A stretch of 5,384 nucleotides of DNA, from the NCBI GenBank assembly GCA_947489925.1, contig CANLFK010000143.1, positions 1 through 5,384 on the forward strand, written 5' to 3'. The stretch is from Candidatus Caenarcanales bacterium. Its GTDB lineage: Bacteria > Cyanobacteriota > Vampirovibrionia > Caenarcaniphilales > Caenarcanaceae. Below, one piece after another: positions 1 through 5,384 of the stretch; position 1 is the stretch's first letter; each line of letters opens with the position of its first letter. The translations under genes were made by a program, and so were the position numbers. Below the pieces are notes generated by a model, which saw only the letters and a program-made list of their open reading frames with translations, did no database searches and was not told where the DNA came from.

Positions 1-6
1 AATTTG

Positions 7-945
7 ATGTTGTATTTATTTTATTCAAGTATTTTTATTGGTTCTTTTTTATTATTTTTAATACAACCAATAATCGGCAAAATTATTACACCCGTTTATG
101 GTGGTACTTCTCAGGTTTGGTCAATTTGTTTATTATTTTTTCAAATTACACTTTTGGCTGGTTATACTATTACTTTTTTACTTAACAAATTTAATTTAAG
201 AATTCAAACTTTTATTTATACAATTTTACTTTTTATTTCTTTAATTTTCAGTAGTCAATTATTTAAGATATATCAATTGGAAGAATATGATTTGAATTCA
301 CCAATTAATAGCTTATTATGGGTTTTATTCAAATATATTTCGCCCATTGCTATTACATTATCTACCATTAGTACTTGTCTGCAAAATTGGCATAAAATTC
401 ATTATCAAAATAAAAGCTCATATCATTTATATAGTCTTTCAAATATAGGTTCTCTATTAGCTTTAATTATTTATCCAAGCTTTTTGGAGGGTTTATTTCC
501 AGTTTTAACAACTTTGATTAATTATAAAATTGTCTTTTATTTATTAGTTTTTCAATTAATTATTATTTGTTTTATATTACAAAAAAAATCAGTTTTGATT
601 CAATTATTTAAAGTAATTATTAATCGTTTAAAAAAACGCAAAAAAATATATTATAAATTTACCAAAATAAATACTACTAATACCAAAATAAGTAATAAAA
701 ATATATTTAAATGGTTGGCTTTAAGTGCCGCTGGAACTTTATTATTATCGGGCTTTACAACTTATTTGACACAAGATATATCACCAATACCTTTTTTGTG
801 GATATTACCTTTAATTATATATTTATTGTCTTTTATTATTAGTTTTGCCGATGAAAAATATTATAATCGAGATATTTATGTTTCAAGTATAATACTTAAG
901 TACCTAAACAAAAGAAATATGGTATTTTATGCCGATGGAATTTAA
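7..945 (+). CDS. N-terminal membrane half of a fused MFS/spermidine synthase-like protein (split or frameshifted)
   Basis: This piece is 312 residues from ATG at 7 (a TTG at 4 is also in frame) and ends at TAA 943-945. It is a polytopic membrane protein with about eight hydrophobic segments, near residues 5-26, 36-59, 66-85, 105-125, 143-165, 172-192, 236-256 and 262-282. Three blocks are diagnostic of the membrane part of fused MFS/spermidine synthase proteins: QPIIGK...GGTSQVW at about 21-39, YSLSNIGSLLALIIYP at 143-158, and TTYLTQDISPIPFLWILPL at 252-270. A basic loop lies at about 205-222. The family protein normally starts just before the first helix, so ATG 7 fits, but the upstream DNA is outside the window and no ribosome binding site can be judged. 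The family would continue with further helices and the enzyme domain, which are found in the next piece in another frame. I therefore read this as the front part of one interrupted gene. The substrate and transport role, if any, are unknown. Confidence 0.72.
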   Translation: MLYLFYSSIFIGSFLLFLIQPIIGKIITPVYGGTSQVWSICLLFFQITLLAGYTITFLLNKFNLRIQTFIYTILLFISLIFSSQLFKIYQLEEYDLNSPINSLLWVLFKYISPIAITLSTISTCLQNWHKIHYQNKSSYHLYSLSNIGSLLALIIYPSFLEGLFPVLTTLINYKIVFYLLVFQLIIICFILQKKSVLIQLFKVIINRLKKRKKIYYKFTKINTTNTKISNKNIFKWLALSAAGTLLLSGFTTYLTQDISPIPFLWILPLIIYLLSFIISFADEKYYNRDIYVSSIILKYLNKRNMVFYADGI

Positions 946-994
946 TATTTCATTGAGTGAGTGCTTGTCTCATTCTCTTTTTTTACCACACTTT
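908..994 (+). other. Frame-bridging segment between the two halves (probable double frameshift)
   Basis: The upstream piece is in frame 1 and stops at 943-945. The downstream piece is in frame 3, where TGA occupies 954-956. Frame 2 is open from 908 to 994, bounded by TAA at 905-907 and 995-997, and overlaps both pieces. A +1 shift within 908-942 followed by a second +1 shift within 957-994 would join the halves into about 750 residues. Possible slip points are the A run at 910-913 and the seven T's at 978-984, either of which could carry one surplus base. The bridge then reads KEIWYFMPMEFNIS and onward before rejoining at FFYHTFNVFLL. Real mutation, assembly or read error, and a natural split cannot be told apart from this one sequence. 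Confidence 0.5.
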
Positions 995-2273
995 TAATGT
1001 CTTCTTACTTAGTCTTTTATTATTTATTTTCTCAATTATATTTTGGAAATTTCATTTCACGATTAATATTGTTTTGAGTTTGATTATATTATTTTGTTTG
1101 TTTATGTTTTGTAATGGTGAAATTTTTAAAACTAGACCAAAAGAAGAAAGTAGTCATAATTTACCTGTTTTTTATTTATTAATATCTTTAGGTGGTGTTA
1201 TAGGTAGTTTAATCGCTAATATTATTGCACCACTTATTTTTAAAGAATATTTAGAACTATTTATAGTAGTATGTTTACTTTTGATTTATAGCGGTTATTT
1301 ATTAATTACTGACAATAATTACCAAGAGAAAAAACTATTTATTATTAAAAAAATTCAATTAGGTTTATTAACTATAATTTTGACCATGGGCTTAATAATA
1401 TTTAGCTCTTTTAAAGCTCAAAATTGCCAACAATTATTAAAAACCGAAAGGAATTTTTACGGAGTAATTAGAACTTGTATTTTAGAAAAAACTTATAAAC
1501 AAAAAGCTATATTGCATGGTCGAATTGTGCATGGTAGTCAATTAATCAATTCAAATAATAAATTAATTAGTAATATACCAACTACTTATTATAATAATAA
1601 TTCAGGTATTGGTTTAGCTTATAAATTCAAAGAAAAAAAACAAAAAATAAATTTGGGTGTTATTGGCTTAGGAGTAGGTACGATTGCGGCTTATGGACGA
1701 ACTGACGATAATATAGATTTTTATGAAATTGATCCAAAAATAAAAAATATTGCCGAAAACGATTTTACTTACTTAAAAGAATCCAAAGCAAATACTAAAA
1801 TTATTATGGGTGATGGACGATTAATGCTAAAGAAAAAAATTAAGAATTTAAAACCTGAAAATAAATATGACATTTTAGTAATTGATGCTTTTAATGGCGA
1901 TTCAGTCCCAGTCCATTTATTAACAAAAGAAGCTATTAATATTTATACTAAAAACCTAAAAAAAGACGGCTTATTATTGTTTCATATTAGTAATCGTTAT
2001 TTGGATTTAGATAAACCAATTAGTAATATTACACAACAATATTATTCTAAAATTTATACACCTATTAAAATATCCTCTCGGGCTTTAATAAAAGAAATTG
2101 ATTTTAATAGTGTTTATTTAATACTTAGTCCAAGCCGAGAATTTGATGAATATATTTACAAACAAAAATCAAAAGATATTTTAGTAAATGAAATAAAAAC
2201 TAAACCCGATAAAGCTTGGACTGATGATTATAATAATTTATTCAGTATACTAAAATTTCGAGCAAATAAATAA
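957..2273 (+). CDS. C-terminal half of the fused protein: last membrane helices plus spermidine synthase-like SAM-binding domain
   Basis: This piece is 438 residues from GTG 957 to TAA 2271-2273. Residues 3-31, 34-53, 70-93, 98-117 and 134-151 look like membrane helices. They include the family block NGEIFKTRP...FYLLISLGGVIGS (53-84). The soluble domain follows, with RNFYGV (165-170), LHGRIVHGSQ (186-195), the SAM-binding glycine loop GVIGLGVG (234-241), acidic EID (257-259), GDGR (285-288), VIDAFNGDSVPVHLL (308-322), HISNRYLDL (343-351) and WTDDYNNLFSIL (421-432). These match the spermidine synthase-like methyltransferase-fold domain of the fused family, expected to use SAM or decarboxylated SAM on the cytoplasmic side. 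The DAFNGDSVP loop differs from the D-(S/C)-(T/S)-D-P-x-GPA pattern of classical SpeE, so I do not claim spermidine as product. No Shine-Dalgarno sequence precedes the GTG and an in-frame TGA sits directly before it at 954-956. It looks more like the rear of an interrupted gene than an independent one. Confidence 0.75.
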   Translation: MSACLILFFYHTFNVFLLSLLLFIFSIIFWKFHFTINIVLSLIILFCLFMFCNGEIFKTRPKEESSHNLPVFYLLISLGGVIGSLIANIIAPLIFKEYLELFIVVCLLLIYSGYLLITDNNYQEKKLFIIKKIQLGLLTIILTMGLIIFSSFKAQNCQQLLKTERNFYGVIRTCILEKTYKQKAILHGRIVHGSQLINSNNKLISNIPTTYYNNNSGIGLAYKFKEKKQKINLGVIGLGVGTIAAYGRTDDNIDFYEIDPKIKNIAENDFTYLKESKANTKIIMGDGRLMLKKKIKNLKPENKYDILVIDAFNGDSVPVHLLTKEAINIYTKNLKKDGLLLFHISNRYLDLDKPISNITQQYYSKIYTPIKISSRALIKEIDFNSVYLILSPSREFDEYIYKQKSKDILVNEIKTKPDKAWTDDYNNLFSILKFRANK

Positions 2274-2282
2274 AATACAAAA

Positions 2283-4577
2283 CTAATCAAGTTTAAATAA
2301 ATTTTGCAAGTCAGTAATTGACAAATCACCCAGCCAAGCATCACCAGAGTTAGTAACCAAATTGGCTAATTCTTTTTTATCAGCCGATAATTGATTAATT
2401 TTTTCTTCAAAAGTACCTTGGCTAATAAAACGATAAACCATAACATTTTTCTGTTGCCCAATACGATAAGCCCTATCAGTAGCCTGAGCTTCGACAGCTG
2501 GATTCCACCAAAGATCGTAATGAATAACATGATTAGCTTGCATTAAATTTAAACCAGTGCCACCAGCTTTTAGCGATAAAATTAAAATTTTTTGTTCTTT
2601 GTCATTCTGAAATTTATCAATAATCTGATCACGCTCCATGCGGTTGAGTTTGCCATAAAAGAAGAGAGTGGAAATTTTTAATTCTTGTTTTAAAAGCTTT
2701 TGTAATAAATAACCCATTTCGGCAAATTGCGTAAAAATAAGCGTTTTTTCATTTCCTTTTAAAATCTCTTCCAATAATTCAAATAATAAAATTGTTTTAC
2801 CAGACAAATGAGAGCTTAAATTCTTCTTTTTGAGAAAATGGGCTGGATGATTACAAATTTGCTTAAGGGAGGTGATTAAACGCAAAATTAAAGCCGCTTT
2901 TTCCAAACCACTTGCTTTTTCAATATTTATCATAAAACGGTTTAAAGTATTTTGATACAAAGCAATCTGCCCTTCAGTTAAAGCACAATATTTGTCCAAT
3001 TCAATTTTTTCGGGTAAATCTTTCACTTCGCTTTTCAAGCGTCTTAAAACAAAAGGCGAAGTAATTTGGCGAAAAGCTTCCAATTTGCCTGCGTCCCGCT
3101 TTTTGCTTTCAATGGCATAAACAAATTTTTCTTTAAATTGTTGTAAGTTCCCTAAATAACCTTTATTAATAAAATCAAAAATACTCCAATATTCAGTTAA
3201 GCTATTTTCAATTGGTGTTCCAGTCATAGCAATGCGAATGGGGCTTTTTAAAACTTTGACAGCCTGTGTTTGTTCAGTACCATGATTTTTAATATTTTGT
3301 GCTTCATCAATTATAATAGCTGCCCATTCCCGCCAAGCAAATTTGTTTTTTTCGGAACGAATTAAACCATAAGTAGTAATCAAAATATCAATATCTTTGG
3401 TATTAAGCTTTCGTCCAGCTCCATGATAAATAGCAATTTTTAGAGAAGGTGCAAATTTTTCTATTTCTTTTTGCCAATTAGTAAGTAAAGAAGTTGGTAC
3501 TATTACCAAAGCAGGTTTTTCTTTAAAAGATTTCAATTCCTTCATCTTAAGAAGCAAAGTAATTACTTGCAAAGTTTTACCTAAACCCATATCATCGGCT
3601 ATTAAACTTCCAAAACCTAATTTAAAATTTTTATAAAGCCAGTCATATCCTTTTTTTTGATAGTCTCTTAGTGTCGCTTTCAAAGCTCTGGGCAAAGGAA
3701 TTTCTTTGATTTGTAATAATGACTCAATTAAATTACGAGTATTTTGATTAAAAACAACTTTCGTATCATTATGATTTTCAGCCAGTATAGCTTTTAATGA
3801 TTCTCCAGTATTAAGCTTAGGAGGAGATTTTATAGCTTTTAGAATTTTTTTGACTTCTCGATCAGCTAAATAAACAAATTGATCTTTTATTTTGACAATT
3901 CCTTTTGATTTTTCAATTAATTCTAAAAAGTCATTTGGGCTTAATTTATTCTTGCCCAGTGAGATTTCCCAGTCAAACTCCAAAATTTGGCTCAAAGAAA
4001 AATAAGCTTTAATACCTTGAGACTTCTTTTTTGCTATTAATTTTAAGTTTGGTACTAATACTTCATACAAATCTCTCGGAAATAATATTTTAATGCCTAT
4101 ATTCTTGAGAGGAGGCAGCGATTCAAAAAATACTTTTCCAAAATCTTCCGAAGAAATTGTTAGCATTTGCGTTTCAGGTGAAAAAATAAGCTCTTTAATA
4201 CAAGGTAAATACTCACTCAGTATAAATAATTCTTGTAATAATCTTTTTGTTTCACTTTGTTTATATTCATTTAAAAATTGATTAAGCTGGATTGGCTCAA
4301 AGAATTGATCGTATAAATCTTCAATAAAAATTTCTAAAGAAAAACTACTATTTTTTAAATAATCAAGTTTAATTAAAGGTATAAATATTTTTTTAACTGG
4401 TTTTGTACTTTTTTCCTTAATTTGTGCAATTTGTTTATAATTGTCTGGAAGGTGAATTTCAGGACTTTCTATAACTTTTTTCTGTACTATTTGTAAACCT
4501 ACTGGAGTATAAATTAAAGCATTTTTATTATCTTTATTTAAATCAATAGTTTTATCTATTAAGAAATTAGTATTCAT
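2283..4577 (-). CDS. SNF2-family DEAD/DEAH-box ATPase/helicase
   Basis: This is a complete protein of 764 residues, from ATG at 4577 down to TAG at 2283. It is expected to be a cytoplasmic, ATP-driven double-stranded DNA translocase that remodels protein-nucleic acid complexes. The motifs run in order: LRDYQKKGYDWL (303-314), motif I ADDMGLGKTLQ (327-337), Ia PTSLLTNWQKEI (361-372), II DEAQNIKN (424-431), III TGTPIEN (452-458), IV LIFTQFAEMG (613-622), V SLKAGGTGLNL (668-678) and VI QATDRAYRIGQ (698-708). All catalytic residues that I can check are present, including Walker A GKT, DEAQ and the motif VI arginines. Residues about 150-245, especially SLSQILEFDWEISLGKN, resemble the SNF2-associated N-terminal domain (DUF3670 type). 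Only three cysteines occur (126, 531, 575), so there is no SWIM zinc finger of the kind found on many longer bacterial relatives. The first 140 residues are not recognised. It starts 12 bases after the ftsY stop with only a purine stretch, AAGAAAAA, before the ATG, so it is probably cotranscribed with and translated after ftsY. The exact role (transcription recycling, repair or other) is unknown. Confidence 0.93.
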   Translation of the reverse strand: MNTNFLIDKTIDLNKDNKNALIYTPVGLQIVQKKVIESPEIHLPDNYKQIAQIKEKSTKPVKKIFIPLIKLDYLKNSSFSLEIFIEDLYDQFFEPIQLNQFLNEYKQSETKRLLQELFILSEYLPCIKELIFSPETQMLTISSEDFGKVFFESLPPLKNIGIKILFPRDLYEVLVPNLKLIAKKKSQGIKAYFSLSQILEFDWEISLGKNKLSPNDFLELIEKSKGIVKIKDQFVYLADREVKKILKAIKSPPKLNTGESLKAILAENHNDTKVVFNQNTRNLIESLLQIKEIPLPRALKATLRDYQKKGYDWLYKNFKLGFGSLIADDMGLGKTLQVITLLLKMKELKSFKEKPALVIVPTSLLTNWQKEIEKFAPSLKIAIYHGAGRKLNTKDIDILITTYGLIRSEKNKFAWREWAAIIIDEAQNIKNHGTEQTQAVKVLKSPIRIAMTGTPIENSLTEYWSIFDFINKGYLGNLQQFKEKFVYAIESKKRDAGKLEAFRQITSPFVLRRLKSEVKDLPEKIELDKYCALTEGQIALYQNTLNRFMINIEKASGLEKAALILRLITSLKQICNHPAHFLKKKNLSSHLSGKTILLFELLEEILKGNEKTLIFTQFAEMGYLLQKLLKQELKISTLFFYGKLNRMERDQIIDKFQNDKEQKILILSLKAGGTGLNLMQANHVIHYDLWWNPAVEAQATDRAYRIGQQKNVMVYRFISQGTFEEKINQLSADKKELANLVTNSGDAWLGDLSITDLQNLFKLD

Positions 4578-4589
4578 TTTTTCTTAAAC

Positions 4590-5384
4590 TTACAAAAAAT
4601 CAAAATTAATTTTGTCTAAAAAATACTTTAAATCAAATTCAAGTAATTGATCAATTTTTTCACCGACTCCCAAAAAGGCAATTGGCAATTTTAAATTATG
4701 AACAATTGAAAATATAATTCCGCCTCTTGCCGTGCCATCAAATTTGCTCAAAACTATACCGCTTAATTTGGTTGCCTCATTAAAAGCGACCGCCTGAAAA
4801 TAACCATTTTGCCCAGTCGTGGCATCCAAAACTAATAAAGTGTGAATTGTGGTTTCAGCTGATGAATGCTTTTGAATAACGCTTCGTAATTTAGTTAATT
4901 CATCCATTAAGGTTTTTTTATTTTGCAATCGTCCAGCCGTGTCTACCAGCAAAATATCGATTTTTTCTTTTTCACTTTTTTTAATTGCTTCATATAAAAT
5001 TGCATCCGCTTTTTTGCCTTCTCCAGCATAAAATTCAGCATTTGCTCTTTTTGCCCATTTTTCTAATTGTTCTGGAGCAGCGGCTCTAAAAGTATCACAA
5101 GGTGCAATTAAAACTTTAAGCTGTTTTTGGGCAAAATAATGAGCTAATTTCCCAATCGAAGTAGTTTTTCCGACTCCATTAACTCCAACCACTAAAATTA
5201 TTTGCAAACCTTTCTTACTTTCCGAAAAATTAAAACTTGCTTGCTCTTGAGCTTCTTTAAGCGATTTAATACAAATTTCAGTTAATTTTTCCTGAGCATT
5301 TATTAAATTAATTTGCCCTTTAAACTTGGCTAATTGAGCAATAACAAATTCACTAAATTCAATTCCACAGTCCAGTCGCAAAAG
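4590..5384 (-). CDS. ftsY: Signal recognition particle receptor GTPase FtsY (5' end cut by the window edge)
   Basis: FtsY is the membrane-associated receptor GTPase that docks SRP-ribosome-nascent chain complexes and passes them to the Sec translocon. About 264 residues are visible, ending at TAA (4592-4590). The frame is still open at 5384, so the TTG at 5381-5379 is not a true start. The rest of the N domain, and any acidic A domain, lies outside the window. Counting from that TTG, the motifs are: N-domain piece DCGIEFSEFVI (4-14), G1 GVNGVGKTT (66-74), insertion box DTFRAAAPEQL (96-106), G3 DTAGR (147-151), DATTGQN (186-192), G4 SKFDGTARGG (212-221) and GVGEKID (238-244). The chain ends about 20 residues after the last motif, with no methionine-rich M domain, which separates FtsY from its paralogue Ffh. 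G4 reads SKFD rather than the usual TKLD, a conservative change that keeps the guanine-binding Asp. The gene is followed after 12 bases by the SNF2 gene on the same strand. Confidence 0.95.
   Translation of the reverse strand, partial: LLRLDCGIEFSEFVIAQLAKFKGQINLINAQEKLTEICIKSLKEAQEQASFNFSESKKGLQIILVVGVNGVGKTTSIGKLAHYFAQKQLKVLIAPCDTFRAAAPEQLEKWAKRANAEFYAGEGKKADAILYEAIKKSEKEKIDILLVDTAGRLQNKKTLMDELTKLRSVIQKHSSAETTIHTLLVLDATTGQNGYFQAVAFNEATKLSGIVLSKFDGTARGGIIFSIVHNLKLPIAFLGVGEKIDQLLEFDLKYFLDKINFDFL

Noticed and set aside
954..956. TGA read as Gly or Trp (alternative code), which would extend the second piece upstream and need only one frameshift
   Set aside because: The SNF2 and ftsY genes contain no in-frame TGA over about 1,000 codons and Trp is encoded by TGG, so recoding is not supported here.
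978..984. Programmed ribosomal frameshifting at the run of seven T's
   Set aside because: A single programmed shift does not connect the halves. Two separate shifts would be needed, and I see no stimulatory structure or stop codon arranged as in known programmed sites.
1588..1602. Short AAT/ATA repeat-like stretch
   Set aside because: It encodes a run of asparagines in a loop of the enzyme domain and is expected in AT-rich coding sequence.
2280..2294. Hairpin AAACT-AATCA-AGTTT as a bidirectional terminator
   Set aside because: The stem has five pairs with one G-C pair, and neither side has a strong uninterrupted T tract. It is too weak to call in such AT-rich DNA.
4093..4281. A 62-codon open frame on the + strand
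   Set aside because: It lies wholly inside the SNF2 gene on the opposite strand, has no recognisable motif, and reads as a shadow of that coding sequence.
2283..4577. SNF2 gene as part of a defence system such as DISARM
   Set aside because: No methyltransferase, nuclease or other defence partner is adjacent; its neighbours are ftsY and a membrane enzyme on the other strand.
5379..5381. TTG as the ftsY start codon
   Set aside because: The frame stays open to the window edge and the residues there already belong to the middle of the N domain, so the true start is outside.

Overview
The window is AT-rich bacterial DNA holding three genes or gene remnants that can be recognised by protein motifs. 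One two-piece membrane enzyme lies on the + strand (7-2273). Two genes lie on the - strand in one apparent operon (4590-5384, then 2283-4577). The - strand pair has no internal TGA over about 1,000 codons, so the standard code with TGA as stop applies. The low GC, small spacings, weak Shine-Dalgarno signals and gene types suit a small-genome, low-GC bacterium. A Candidate Phyla Radiation/Patescibacteria lineage is my best guess, but nothing here proves it.

Positions 7-945 and 957-2273 are consecutive pieces of one protein type: a polytopic membrane domain joined to a C-terminal spermidine-synthase-like, SAM-binding domain (the 'fused MFS/spermidine synthase' family). The family's conserved blocks run in the normal order across both pieces, but the pieces are in different frames. 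One ends in TAA at 943-945 and the other begins at a weak GTG at 957. No single +1 or -1 shift joins them without meeting a stop. Two +1 shifts through the open third frame at 908-994 would restore one protein.

Positions 2283-4577 (- strand) encode a complete SNF2-family ATPase of 764 residues, with all helicase motifs and a SNF2-associated N-terminal domain. Twelve bases upstream of it is the end of ftsY, the signal recognition particle receptor GTPase, which runs off the right edge of the window. The + strand and - strand units converge with only 9 bases between their stop codons.

There are no tRNA or rRNA genes, CRISPR array, insertion sequence or long repeats that I can see. No stretch longer than 300 bases lacks a gene; the largest internal gap is 12 bases. 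I do not see a clear undescribed system. The best leads are the broken or split membrane aminopropyltransferase-like gene, its unknown substrate, and the ftsY-SNF2 coupling.
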